Shown one piece after another: positions 1 to 12,400 of a stretch of 64,000 nt of DNA (positions are counted from its first letter, which is position 1; every line of letters starts with the position of its first letter). Origin of the DNA: Rubrivivax sp. (GTDB taxonomy: Bacteria > Pseudomonadota > Gammaproteobacteria > Burkholderiales > Burkholderiaceae_C). Position numbers and translations under genes: made by a program. Under the pieces are notes generated by a model, which worked only from the letters and a program-made list of their open reading frames with translations, was not told the DNA's origin and did no database searches. The DNA lies in assembly GCA_030653385.1 (NCBI GenBank), contig JAURZM010000032.1:124001-188000 (forward strand), in the 5' to 3' direction.

Positions 1-431
1 GCCCTGGCCCATCGCCGGGTTGGCCTTCACCAGCTGCAGCGGGATGTTGCCCATGCCGGCCGGGGCCACGGCCACCTGGGTGCCGGTGAGCTTGCTGCCG
101 TCCATCGATGCCCAGGTGGCAGGCGGGCCGAGATAGCTGCCCACGGTTTTTCCGTTGCGGTCGTTCAGCGCCGCCTTCGGGCCGACAAACACCCATTCGT
201 GTTCGCCCATGGCATGCGCCTTGGCGCGGCATTCGTAGGTGATCTCGCCCACACCGACGGTTTCCATGGCCACCTTGTGGCCCGCCGGCACCTGCACGGT
301 GGCGGGCAGCATGTCCTGCTTGTACATGGGGTCGTCGAGGACATCGACGACATCGGTGTGCTGCTGCAGCCGGCCAGGGTGGCGATGGCGGCCATCGAAG
401 CCAGGGTGGCGGTGCTCAGGGTGGTCTGCAT
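1..431 (-). CDS. DUF3455-type lipoprotein, partial, apparent frameshift
   Basis: The protein is cut off by the left edge of the window. The start at 431 is supported by a GGAG six bases upstream and by an export signal of 21 residues ending in a lipobox (LAGC, Cys22). About 12 codons later the frame becomes implausible, rich in Ser, Cys and Pro. In another frame, from about base 365 to the edge, a good DUF3455-like domain is readable: VPAGHKVAMETVGVGEITYE, an AMGEHEWVFVGP stretch, and LGPPATWASMDGSK. The signal and the mature domain are therefore in different frames, which implies a one-base insertion or equivalent near 355-368. This is either a sequencing error or a recently broken gene. DUF3455 has no firmly known function. 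A start at the internal ATG (327) would give an unexported protein and seems less likely. Confidence 0.6.
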
Positions 432-521
432 GCGGGGCTCCCTGGGTTGGTCTTGACGAACCATCCCTACGCAGCTGCCGCCCCGGTGGTTGCACCGCGG
501 CGCGCCAAACCCCCGTCAACT

Positions 522-2438
522 TCAGGCCTGAGGCAACTGATCGGCCGGCAGTGTCACCGCGATCACACAGCCACGCGGCGGCTGCAGCGCCACCGCCAGG
601 CTGCCCCCCATGCGTTGCAGCAGCGTGCGCGCCATCGCCACGCCCAGCAGCTGCGTCAGCCGTTCGGCGCTGGCTGGTTTGTCGGCGTCGTGCAGCGGGG
701 CCAGCAAGTCGTCCAGGCTGGCTGCGCCGCCGTCGGCGCGGTGATGGGCAATCTCGAAGTGCATCAAGCCGTCGCCGCCGCGGCGCGCCGCGACCTGCAC
801 TTCACCGCTGTCGGCGGCCGCCACCACGTCCTGCAGCAGGTGCAGCAGCGCCTGCTCGACACGGCGCGTGTCGCCGTGGGCGTAGCCCAGCTCGTCGCTC
901 AGCTGCAGTTGCATCTGCAGGCCCTTGCGTTCAGCCGGCGCCTTGACCAGCTCGACGGTGCGCTGCAGCGTGTCGCCCACGTCGAAGGCTTCGCGCTGCA
1001 GTTCCAGCTGGCCGGCCTGCATGCGGCCCAGCAGCAGCACGTGTTCCACGGCTTCCTGCATGCCGCGTGTGCGCTCCAGGGCCTGCGACCAGGCACGGGC
1101 CACGGCGGCGTCCTGCGCACCGTGCACCCCTTGCTGACCGTTGGCGGTCTGTTGCAGCAGGGCCGACAGCGGCGCCCGCAGGCAGCGCGACAGCGTGGCC
1201 AGAAACTCGTTCAGCGAACGTTCGGCGCCGGCCTTGCGCTCGGTGGCGTCGGCCAGGCCTTGCGCACCCAGCTGCAGGCTTTCCTGCTGCTGCGCCAGCG
1301 TGGCGGCCAGGGTGCGCGCTTCGGTGTCGTCCTGCGCCACGCACACCAAGGTGCCGTCGTCGTGCGCCAGCTGTGCGCTCCAGCGCAGGTGCAGCAGGCT
1401 GCCGTCGGCGCGGCGCCAGCGGTGGGCCAGGGTCTGCGGCGCGGTGGCTGCGGCGTCCAGCGCACGTTCGGTTTTTCGCAGGTCGTCGGGCAGCAGGTGC
1501 TGGACCATCGGCGTGCCGGTCAGCGAAGCCTTGGGCTGGCCCAGCAGTTTTTCGAAGGCCGGGTTGATGCTTTGGATGCGGCCTTCGCGGTCGAGGAAAG
1601 CGATGGGCGCCAGCGACGATTCCATCAGACTGGCATGGGCCTGCAGCACACGGGCGCGCCCCTCGTGCTGCTGGCGGCGCTCACGGCGCAGCCGCTGCAC
1701 CTGCGCCTTGGCGCGTTGGTTCTGCACCAGCGCGCCGATGGCAATGGCCAGCGACAGCAGCGTGGCCAGCAGCGTGAGCCGGGAGGTCCAGGCAGCGGCA
1801 GCGGCGGCTTGTGCACGGGCTGACAGCAGATGCGCGTCGGCGTGAGTCTGCAACCCGGTCAGCGCTCGCTGGATCTGTTCCTGCAGCCGGCGGTTGTCCA
1901 CTGCCGCCACGGCGGCGGTCGTGCCGGCGGCCGTGCCGCGGTGGCGCAGGTCGGCGGCAGCCGCGAGCTGTTCGATGCGCTGCGCCAGCAGCGGCGCCAG
2001 CGCGATCAGCCGCGAGTACTGCGCCGGGTCGCCTGAGCTGAGCGCGCGCAGCTCTTCCAGCAGCGCCACTGCACGCGGGGCGGCTTGTGCCAGCGGCTCC
2101 AGCAAAGCCGGGTCGCCGGTGATGGCGTGGCCGCGCTGGCTGGCTTCGGCTGCCGCGGTGCTGCTGCGCAGTTCGGCCAGGCGGGTGAGTGCCTGCTGCG
2201 CGGACTCGGCACGCTGCCTGTCGTCGGCCAGGTTGGACTGGCTGAACTGCACCCAGCTGCCCAGCGCCAGCAACACCGCGCCCAGCACCAGCAGTGGCAC
2301 CAGCTTCAGGTCCTGGCCGGGCCGCAGCCAGGCCGGCAAGCGGCGCAGCCAGGCCGCCTGAGTGGGCCGACGCGGCTTGGCAGTCGATTCGGTGGCACCA
2401 AACTGCGAGGGCAGAACCGAATTGAGCGGGGAATTCAT
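522..2438 (-). CDS. CHASE3/PAS sensor protein with degenerate histidine kinase core
   Basis: 638 aa. Order of parts: cytoplasmic N-terminus; membrane helix about 45-62; periplasmic four-helix region about 65-225 resembling CHASE3; second helix about 230-250; coiled coil; PAS about 270-390 with a PAC-like end; HisKA-like about 405-470; ATPase-like about 510-630. The dimerisation motif reads FLATLSRCLRAPL, so the position normally holding the phosphoacceptor His is Arg418 and the following Glu is Cys419. The N box is HLLQDVV instead of NLLxNA, and no DxGxG box is visible, although RMGGSLAV near the end resembles the final strand. I infer loss of kinase activity and a sensing or scaffolding role. 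The start ATG is 168 bp from the divergent parC. A longer reading frame continues upstream over parC but is a shadow of that gene. Confidence 0.8.
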   Translation of the reverse strand: MNSPLNSVLPSQFGATESTAKPRRPTQAAWLRRLPAWLRPGQDLKLVPLLVLGAVLLALGSWVQFSQSNLADDRQRAESAQQALTRLAELRSSTAAAEASQRGHAITGDPALLEPLAQAAPRAVALLEELRALSSGDPAQYSRLIALAPLLAQRIEQLAAAADLRHRGTAAGTTAAVAAVDNRRLQEQIQRALTGLQTHADAHLLSARAQAAAAAAWTSRLTLLATLLSLAIAIGALVQNQRAKAQVQRLRRERRQQHEGRARVLQAHASLMESSLAPIAFLDREGRIQSINPAFEKLLGQPKASLTGTPMVQHLLPDDLRKTERALDAAATAPQTLAHRWRRADGSLLHLRWSAQLAHDDGTLVCVAQDDTEARTLAATLAQQQESLQLGAQGLADATERKAGAERSLNEFLATLSRCLRAPLSALLQQTANGQQGVHGAQDAAVARAWSQALERTRGMQEAVEHVLLLGRMQAGQLELQREAFDVGDTLQRTVELVKAPAERKGLQMQLQLSDELGYAHGDTRRVEQALLHLLQDVVAAADSGEVQVAARRGGDGLMHFEIAHHRADGGAASLDDLLAPLHDADKPASAERLTQLLGVAMARTLLQRMGGSLAVALQPPRGCVIAVTLPADQLPQA

Positions 2439-2606
2439 GGCGTGGCGGCTGTCCTGGGCGGGGCGGGGCTTGCCGTCATTGTCGGCAGGGCAGGGGCCAT
2501 CTGAAGTCACCAGCTGTGACGGGCTGCCGGCCCCGGGGCCGCCGTCGGCGAGAATTCCGCCCCTCCCGCGCTCTGCGCATCCGCCCCGGTTCCCACTCCC
2601 TTGCCC

Positions 2607-4928
<2,322 letters not shown>

Positions 4929-4941
4929 GGTGCCCTGACCA

Positions 4942-4960
4942 CCCCCCTTGAAGCGGGGGG
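4942..4960 (+). terminator. possible terminator hairpin after parC
   Basis: Six C residues (4942-4947) and six G residues (4955-4960) can pair around a seven-base loop 13 bases after the parC stop codon. There is no T tract, so termination could be factor-dependent or absent. Between here and the next gene at 5138 I see nothing else that I can name. Confidence 0.3.
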
Positions 4961-5137
4961 CTTGCAGCGGCCGTTACGTCACCCCTCGGTGGCCCGTGAC
5001 TTGTGGCACTGCAAACAGGCCCCCCGTCTCGGGGTGGGACCTCGACTCAAGGAGGTGTGCACGCGGCCGATGTTCTTCAGACTGCTCACATCAGAAACCG
5101 GCGCGTTGGGCGACCGGTCGTGAGTCGAAAGAACAAC

Positions 5138-5842
5138 ATGAACCGATCCGTCCTTGCGACGTGTGCAGCCCTGGCCATGGCCACCTGCTCCCTGGCCAGC
5201 CAGGCTGCCGAAGTCACGCTCACCGGCTGGGCCTACGGCAGCGGCAACACCGTGGCGGCCAGCGGCCCCGGCATCGTGGCGGGCAGCTTCAGCGGCCAGG
5301 CCGGCGGATTCAGGGGTTCGCTGGGTGCGGCGGGTTCTTTCAACACCACGTCCTTCCTGACCTATTGCATCGAACTGGAAGAGAGCTTTTCCTTCAGCGC
5401 GAAGCCGATGACGGGGTACACCGTGGTAGCGGCTGCCAAGTACTTCAGTGACCGCCAGGACATCACCCCGAGCCGGCCCGACGGCAACCTGGTGGCCGAA
5501 CGCCTGGGCCAGCTGATGACCTGGCTCAACGACGACCCGACACGTGTCGACACGGCCGCCGAGTCGACCGCGATGCAGCTGGCGGTGTGGAACATCGTCT
5601 ACGACACCGACACTTCGCTGGTCAGCGCAGGTGCCTTCAGCGACAGCAGCAGCTACCGCACGCTGGCTTCGTCGATGCTCGAAGGTGCCAGCACGGTGGC
5701 CAGCCGCTACGACGTCTTTGCGCTGACGCGGGCGGGCAAGCAGGACTTCCTGATCACCACGCTGCGGGTGCCCGAACCCGGCAGCCTGGCGCTGGTGGGC
5801 CTGGCGCTGGCCGGACTGGGCCTGGCGCGCCGCCGCGCCTGA
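5138..5842 (+). CDS. PEP-CTERM protein with possible Cys-Gln thioester motif
   Basis: 234 aa exported protein. It has a signal peptide (about 1-23, ending ASQAA) and a C-terminal PEP-CTERM sorting signal: VPEPGSLALVG, a hydrophobic helix, then LARRRA. Such proteins are processed by an exosortase, which is not in this window, and are linked to exopolysaccharide matrix or biofilm. In the mature part, TYCIEL (Cys77) and MQLAVWNIVYD (Gln147) are spaced and worded like the Cys and Gln of thioester domains in surface adhesins of Gram-positive bacteria. That resemblance is my reading of motifs, not a database result. ATG 5138 gives a proper signal peptide; the upstream extension has no coding look. 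Confidence 0.75.
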   Translation: MNRSVLATCAALAMATCSLASQAAEVTLTGWAYGSGNTVAASGPGIVAGSFSGQAGGFRGSLGAAGSFNTTSFLTYCIELEESFSFSAKPMTGYTVVAAAKYFSDRQDITPSRPDGNLVAERLGQLMTWLNDDPTRVDTAAESTAMQLAVWNIVYDTDTSLVSAGAFSDSSSYRTLASSMLEGASTVASRYDVFALTRAGKQDFLITTLRVPEPGSLALVGLALAGLGLARRRA

Positions 5843-5870
5843 ACCGAACCTGAACCCAGCTGGCCGCGTG

Positions 5871-6344
5871 TCAGCGCGGCCGGCGCAGAACCACGAAGCC
5901 CACTGCAGCCATGGCCACGAACAGGACCAGGCTGTAGAACTCGTAGGACACGCCGGCCAGCTTGACGGCCGCGTCGGCGCAACTGGCATAGGCAGCAAAC
6001 ACCTCGGGCCACAAACTGTCCAGGCCCAGGCCGCCGACGATGCGGTCGGCCAGTGTCAGCTTGCAGCTGGTGCTGCTGGCGGCCACGAAGTGCTGCCACA
6101 GGGCGGCGGCCACACCTCCCGCCGACAGCAGCAAGATCGCAATGGCGGCCACCTGCCGCGGAAACGCCGCGCGCAGCACCAGGCCCAGCAAGGCCACGAT
6201 GGCGATGGCCACGAACACCACCCGTTGCAGCACGCACCAGGGGCAGGGCTGCATGTCGAAGACATGCTGCGACACCAGCGCGGCGCCCACGGCGCCCAGG
6301 CTCACCACCGCCGCCGTGAGCAGCAGCGCAGAAGCGCGCGGCAT
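5871..6344 (-). CDS. dsbB: disulfide bond formation protein B
   Basis: 157 aa, four membrane helices. DsbB reoxidises periplasmic DsbA and passes the electrons to quinone. The first cysteine pair is QPCPWCVLQR (Cys34, Cys37) and the second is Cys94 (STSCKL) and Cys122 (YASCAD), matching the E. coli 41/44 and 104/130 pairs in order and spacing. The gene starts one base inside the stop codon of the upstream RidA-family gene (TGATG), so the two are probably translationally coupled. Its 3' end faces the PEP-CTERM gene, 28 bp away. Confidence 0.93.
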   Translation of the reverse strand: MPRASALLLTAAVVSLGAVGAALVSQHVFDMQPCPWCVLQRVVFVAIAIVALLGLVLRAAFPRQVAAIAILLLSAGGVAAALWQHFVAASSTSCKLTLADRIVGGLGLDSLWPEVFAAYASCADAAVKLAGVSYEFYSLVLFVAMAAVGFVVLRRPR

Positions 6345-6802
6345 CAGTCCACTTCGGCGATGAGTTCGATCTCGACGCAGGCGCCCATCGGCAACTGCGC
6401 CACGCCAAACGCGCTGCGCGCGTGGGCACCCACCTCGGCACCGAACACGGCACCCAGCAGTTCGCTGCAGCCGTTGGTGACCAGATGGTGTTCGGTGAAG
6501 GTGGGTGTGCTGTTGACCAGGCTCAGCACCTTCACGATGCGCTTGACCTTGGCCAAGTCGCCCACGGCGGCTTGCAGCGTGCCCATCAGGTCGATGGCAA
6601 TGGCGCGCGCGGCGGCCTTGCCTTCTTCGGTGGCCATCGTCAGGCCCAATTGGCCGACCCAGGCCTTGCCTTCGCGCTTGGCGATGTGGCCGCTGATGAA
6701 GACCAGCTTGCCCGTGCGCACAAAGGGCACGTAGGCGGCGGCGGGAATGGCCACGGGAGGCAGCGTGATGCCCAGTTCTTGCAGGCGGTCGGCAGGGGTC
6801 AT
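6344..6802 (-). CDS. RidA family protein (YjgF/YER057c/UK114)
   Basis: 152 aa. RidA-fold proteins are small trimers; RidA itself hydrolyses reactive enamine/imine intermediates released by PLP enzymes. This one belongs to the longer subgroup, with an N-terminal extension (MTPADRLQELGITLPP) before the core (FISGHIAKREGKAWVGQLG, DLAKVKRIVKVLSLVNS, TEHHLVTNGCSELL). The canonical C-terminal RxxVEV motif is replaced by GACVEIELIAEVD, so the exact substrate is uncertain. It is followed by dsbB with a one-base overlap and is divergent from comEC, with 89 bp between the start codons. Confidence 0.88.
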   Translation of the reverse strand: MTPADRLQELGITLPPVAIPAAAYVPFVRTGKLVFISGHIAKREGKAWVGQLGLTMATEEGKAAARAIAIDLMGTLQAAVGDLAKVKRIVKVLSLVNSTPTFTEHHLVTNGCSELLGAVFGAEVGAHARSAFGVAQLPMGACVEIELIAEVD

Positions 6803-6891
6803 GGGGAGTCCTTGGGCGCGGCCCGCAAGGGCCGGAAAACACGGCCCCGCAGGGGCCAGGAAAACTGACGCAGCATCCTACACTGGGGCCC

Positions 6892-9345
6892 ATGACGGCA
6901 GGGGGAACGGGTCTGGCCCGCGCCTGGGCAGCGCTGGGCCTGGCCTGGCTGCTGGGCTGCGCCCTGCAACTGCAGATGTCCGCCCTGTGGCCCGCCTGGT
7001 GGTTGTGGCTGCTGCTCAGCAAGGCGGCGGTGCTGGCCCTCGTGGCTTGGCGCTGGCGTCAGTCGACGGCTGGTCTGCTGCTCCTGAGCCTGGCCGCCCT
7101 GGCGCTGGGTTTTGCCAGCACCCACGGGCGTGCCAGCTGGCGTTTGGCCGATGCCCTGCCGCCGTCACTGGAAGGCCAGGACCTGGTGCTGACCGGCCGT
7201 GTGGCTTCCTTGCCGCGCGAGGGGCCCGACGGCGTGCGCTTCAACTTCGCGGTGGACAGCGCGCAGCTGCGCGGCCAGCCGGTTGCCGTGCCGCCCTTGC
7301 TGTCGCTGGGTTGGTACCGCGGCTTCGACGAAGACACGGTGCTGGGCGGCCCGGCGCAGGCGGTTCGGGCCGGCCAGCAGTGGCGCCTGACGGCCCGTCT
7401 GCGCCAGCCGCACGGCGCCTTCAACCCGCATGGCTTCGATCTGGAGCTGTGGCTTTTCGACCAGGGCGTGCGTGCCACCGGCTACGTGCGGTCCCGCCCG
7501 GGGGACGAGGCCGTGCTGCTGGCCGCACAAGCCGGCCACCGCATCGAAGCCGCACGGCAGGACTGGCGGGCGGCCATCAACAGCCGTGTCAGCGACCCCG
7601 CGGCGGCTGGTGTGCTGGCGGCGTTGGCGGTGGGTGACCAGGCGGCCATCGAAAGGGCCGACTGGGACACCTTTCGCAGCACCGGCGTGGCGCACCTGAT
7701 GGCCATCTCGGGCCTGCACGTGACCATGTTCGCCTGGCTGGCCGGGCTGCTGATCGGCCGCCTGTGGCGGCTGCAGCCGCGCCTGCTGCTGGCCTGTCCA
7801 GCGCCCACCGCTGCGCGCTGGGGCGGTCTGCTGGCGGCAGTGGGCTATGCGCTGCTGGCCGGCTGGGGCGTGCCGGCGCAGCGCACGGTGTGGATGATCG
7901 CCGCCGTGGTGCTGCTGCGCCAGGCCGGTGTGCGCTGGCCGCTGCCGGCGGTGCTGCTGGCGGCGGCCGTGGTGGTGACGGTGATCGACCCCTGGGCGCT
8001 GCTGCAGCCGGGCTTCTGGTTGTCTTTCGTGGCGGTGGCGCTGCTGGTGGTGTCGGAACCGGTGCAGGCGTCGTCTCCACGCGACCTGTCGCGCCTGCAG
8101 CGCGCCTGGGCCACCGTGCGCGGTGGCGTGCGCACCCAGGCGGTGGCCACGGCCGGGCTGGCGCCGCTGTCGCTGCTGTTTTTCCAGCAGATCTCGCTGG
8201 TGGGTTTTGCCGCCAACCTGGTGGCCATTCCGGTGGTCACCTTGCTGATCACACCGCTGGCCCTGCTGGGCTTGCTGCTGCCACCCTTGTGGGGCCTGGC
8301 GGCCTGGCTGGTGCAGATGCTGACGCTGCTGCTGCAGGCGCTGGCGGGGCTGCCGTTGGCGGTTTGGCAGGCGGCAGCGGCGCCACCCTGGGCCGTGGCC
8401 TGTGGCCTGTTGGCCGGAGCCTTGGCCGTGCTGCCCTTGCCCTGGCGCCTGCGCGCGCTGGCCTTGCCGCTGATGTTGCCGCTGCTGGCCCCGGCCGTGG
8501 CTCGCCCGCCGCCGGGCAGCTTCGAGGCCGTGGTGGTGGACGTCGGGCAGGGCACCGCGGTGCTGGTGCGCACGCACGGCCACCTGCTGGTCTACGACAC
8601 CGGCCCGGTGTATTCGCGTGAAACCGACGCCGGTGTGCGGGTGCTGCTGCCGCTGCTGCAAGCACGAGGCGAGCGCCAGATCGACCACCTGATGCTGAGC
8701 CACCGCGACGCCGACCACGTGGGTGGCGCCGCCACCCTGATGCGGGCCTTGCCGGTGCGGGCACTGAGCTCTTCACTCGAAGCGGGCCACCCTCTGCTGA
8801 CACATCTGCCGCGGGGCGCTGCGGTCGCGGCGCCGCACACGGCATGCCAGACCGGCCAGTCCTGGACCTGGGACGGTGTGCGTTTCGAGGTGCTGCACCC
8901 CTTGCCCGACGACCTGGCGCAGCCTTCGGCGCGCAGCAACACGCTGAGTTGCGTGCTGCGCGTTCAGCGTGTGGACGGGCAGGGCAGCAGCCTGCTGCTG
9001 ACCGGCGACATCGAAGCCGCACAGGAAGCCGCGCTGGTGCGGCGTGCTGGCGATGCGCTGCGCAGCACCGTGCTGCTGGTGCCGCACCACGGCAGCCGAA
9101 CCTCGTCCACGGCCAGCTTCCTGGACGCCGTGGCGCCAAGCGTGGCGCTGGTGCAGGCCGGTTACCGCAGCCGCTTCGGGCACCCCGCGCCAGACGTGGT
9201 GGCGCGCTACCGGTCACGGGGCATTGCCGTGCAGCGCAGCGACCGCTGCGGCGCGTGGACGCTGCCGGCTGCCGGCCCGGCCTTCTGCCAACGCGAAGAG
9301 GGCCGCCGGTACTGGCATCATCCAGGCCAGACCGCCGTGCCCTGA
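6892..9345 (+). CDS. comEC: DNA internalization competence protein ComEC/Rec2
   Basis: 817 aa inner-membrane protein expected to form the channel that carries single-stranded DNA into the cell during natural transformation. Parts: N-terminal DUF4131-type segment with helices (about 1-170); the ComEC/Rec2 membrane domain (about 210-500) with the hallmark stretch GVAHLMAISGLHVTMFAW; and a C-terminal metallo-beta-lactamase domain (about 540-790). The metal motif is LSHRDADHVGG (His604, Asp606, Asp608, His609) and a second conserved patch is LLVPHHGSRTSS. Length is normal for proteobacterial ComEC. No other competence gene lies nearby. Confidence 0.93.
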   Translation: MTAGGTGLARAWAALGLAWLLGCALQLQMSALWPAWWLWLLLSKAAVLALVAWRWRQSTAGLLLLSLAALALGFASTHGRASWRLADALPPSLEGQDLVLTGRVASLPREGPDGVRFNFAVDSAQLRGQPVAVPPLLSLGWYRGFDEDTVLGGPAQAVRAGQQWRLTARLRQPHGAFNPHGFDLELWLFDQGVRATGYVRSRPGDEAVLLAAQAGHRIEAARQDWRAAINSRVSDPAAAGVLAALAVGDQAAIERADWDTFRSTGVAHLMAISGLHVTMFAWLAGLLIGRLWRLQPRLLLACPAPTAARWGGLLAAVGYALLAGWGVPAQRTVWMIAAVVLLRQAGVRWPLPAVLLAAAVVVTVIDPWALLQPGFWLSFVAVALLVVSEPVQASSPRDLSRLQRAWATVRGGVRTQAVATAGLAPLSLLFFQQISLVGFAANLVAIPVVTLLITPLALLGLLLPPLWGLAAWLVQMLTLLLQALAGLPLAVWQAAAAPPWAVACGLLAGALAVLPLPWRLRALALPLMLPLLAPAVARPPPGSFEAVVVDVGQGTAVLVRTHGHLLVYDTGPVYSRETDAGVRVLLPLLQARGERQIDHLMLSHRDADHVGGAATLMRALPVRALSSSLEAGHPLLTHLPRGAAVAAPHTACQTGQSWTWDGVRFEVLHPLPDDLAQPSARSNTLSCVLRVQRVDGQGSSLLLTGDIEAAQEAALVRRAGDALRSTVLLVPHHGSRTSSTASFLDAVAPSVALVQAGYRSRFGHPAPDVVARYRSRGIAVQRSDRCGAWTLPAAGPAFCQREEGRRYWHHPGQTAVP

Positions 9346-9425
9346 GTTGGTGGCCCGCTGCTTGCAAGCTCCAGGCAAACGACCCCAACCGGCGCCACTG
9401 CCGCACCCTCCAGGAGCCCCGCCCC

Positions 9426-12400
9426 GTGTCCATCCATGTCGCGCTGAACCACGTCACCCACTACCGCTACGACCGGCGGGTGAACCTGTCGCCGCAAGTG
9501 GTTCGCCTGCGCCCGGCGCCCCATTGCCGCACCCGCATCCTGAGTTACTCGCTGCGGGTCGAGCCGACCACCCACTTCATCAACTGGATGCAGGACCCGT
9601 TTGCCAACCACCTGGCGCGGCTGGTCTTCCCCGAGCCGACCCGCGAGTTCAAGGTCACGGTGGACCTGGTGGCCGAGATGTCGGTGCTGAACCCCTTCGA
9701 CTTTTTCCTGGAGCCCGAGGCCGAGCAGTTCCCTTTCACCTACAGCGAAGAAGCTGCACGCGACCTGGCGCCTTACATGGTGAAAGGGCCGCTGACACCG
9801 AAGTTCAAGGCCTTCGTCGACAGCATCCCGCTCAAGCCGATGCACACCAACGACTTCATCGTCAGCATCAACCAGCGGCTGCAGCACGACATCCAGTACC
9901 TGATCCGCATGGAGCCGGGTGTGCAGACGCCCGAGGTCACGTTGACGAATGGCAGTGGCTCGTGCCGCGACACCGGCTGGCTGCTGGTGCAGACGCTGCG
10001 CCACCTGGGCCTGGCGGCACGTTTTGTGTCGGGTTACCTGATCCAGCTGAAGCCCGACGTGAAGTCGCTCGACGGCCCCAGCGGCGCGGAAGTCGACTTC
10101 ACCGACCTGCACGCCTGGTGCGAGGTTTTCCTGCCCGGCGCCGGCTGGATCGGCCTGGACCCCACCAGCGGCCTGCTGGCCGGCGAGGGCCACATTCCGG
10201 TGGCCTGCACACCCGAGCCCAGCACGGCAGCGCCGATCAGCGGCGCGGTGGACGAAAGCGAAGTCGAGTTTTCGCACCACATGGAAGTCACGCGCATCCA
10301 CGAGTCGCCGCGTGTGACCTTGCCCTACACCGACGAACAGTGGGAACGCATCGTGCAGCTCGGCCACGAGGTGGACGGCCAGCTGCGCCAGGGCGACGTG
10401 CGCCTGACGATGGGCGGTGAGCCCACCTTCGTGGCCGTGGGTGACCGCGATGCCGGTGAATGGAACACCGACGCGCTGGGCCCCACCAAACGCGGCCTGG
10501 CCACCGAGCTGGTGCATCGCCTGCGCGCGAAATACGGGCAGGGCGGTTTCCTGCATTTCGGCCAGGGCAAGTGGTACCCGGGCGAACAGCTGCCGCGCTG
10601 GGCGCTGACCATCGGCTGGCGGGCCGACGGCCAGCCCATCTGGCACGACCCCTCGCTGTTTGCCGACGAGCGCGACACCCACCGCTACACCGCCGACGAT
10701 GCCAAGACCTTCGTGCACACGCTGACGAAGCGCCTGGGCCTGGACCCGAGCTTCGTGTTGCCGGGGTACGAAGACACCTGGTACTACCTGTGGCGCGAGC
10801 GCCGCCTGCCGGTGAACGTCGACCCTTTCGACGCGCGGCTCGACGACGAACTCGAACGGGCCCGCTTGCGCCGGGTGTTCACGCAGGGCCTCGACGCCAC
10901 GGTGGGTTACCTGCTGCCGCTGAAGCGTGAATGGCAGGTCGGCACCGCCGGCCCGGCCTGGATGACGGGCCCCTGGTTCCTGCGTGACGAACGCCTGTAC
11001 CTGATGCCGGGTGATTCGCCCATGGGTTACCGCCTGCCGCTGGATTCCACGCCTTGGGCTGCCACGGCGGACCGGCCGGTGATGGTGGAGCACGACCCGT
11101 TTGCGTCGCTGAACGAACTGCCGCCAGCGGCGGCACTGCGCATGCAGCAGCCGGTGGCGGGGCGCCCCTCAGCCCAGCCCTCTCCCCGGGGGGGAGAGGG
11201 AGCAACACCGGCCGGCTGGACGGACCCCGGCATTCCCCCTCTCCCGCGCGCGGGAGAGGGCTGGGGTGAGGGTGCATCCGGCGCCTCGATGTTCGTGGCC
11301 GGCGCAGGTGCTCCACGCATGGGCATGGTCGGCAGCGGCACATCGCACGACCCGGTGCAGCCCTCCGTCCGCAACCCGCTGGCGACACCCGGCCGCTTCG
11401 AATCGGCGGGTGAAGTGACGCGCACGGCCCTGTGTGTCGAGGTGCGTGACCCGCAACGGGGCAACGGCCCCAAGGCCGAACGTGCGGCCGAGATCAAAAA
11501 CGGCGGCAAGTCGGGTGTGTTGTACGTGTTCCTGCCGCCACTGAAGTTCCTGGAGGACTACCTGGAACTGGTCGCAGCCGTGGAAGCCACGGCGGCCGAG
11601 TTGCAGATGAAGGTGGTGCTGGAAGGGTATCCGCCGCCGCGCGACCCGCGTCTGAAAACGCTGGCCGTCACACCCGACCCGGGTGTCATCGAAGTCAACA
11701 TCCACCCCGCCACCAGCTGGGACGAACTGGTCGACCACACCGAATTCCTGTACGACGCGGCGCACCAGACGCGCCTGAGCACCGAGAAGTTCATGCTCGA
11801 CGGCCGCCACACCGGCACTGGCGGTGGCAACCACTTCGTGCTGGGCGGCGCCACGCCGGCCGACAGCCCTTTCCTGCGCCGGCCCGACCTGCTGTCCAGC
11901 CTGATCACCTACTGGCACAACCACCCGAGCCTGAGCTACCTGTTCAGCGGCATGTTCATCGGCCCCACCAGCCAGGCGCCGCGTTTCGACGAAGCACGCG
12001 GCGACCAGGTCTACGAGGTGGAAATCGGTCTCAACGAACTCGACCGCCAGATGGGCCTGTACGGCCAGTGCCCGCCCTGGCTGGTGGACCGCACGCTGCG
12101 CAACCTGCTGATCGACGTCACCGGCAACACCCACCGCAGCGAGTTCTGCATCGACAAGCTGTATTCGCCCGACGGCCCCACCGGCCGCCTGGGCCTGCTG
12201 GAACTGCGTGCCTTCGAGATGCCGCCGCATGCGCGCATGAGCCTGGCGCAGCAGCTGCTGCTGCGCTCACTGGTGGCCTGGTTCTGGAAAACACCGTACA
12301 AGGGCCACGGCAACACGCGCCTGACCCGCTGGGGCACCGGCCTGCACGACCGCTTCATGTTGCCCACCTTCGTGCAGATGGACTTCGACGACGTCATGGC

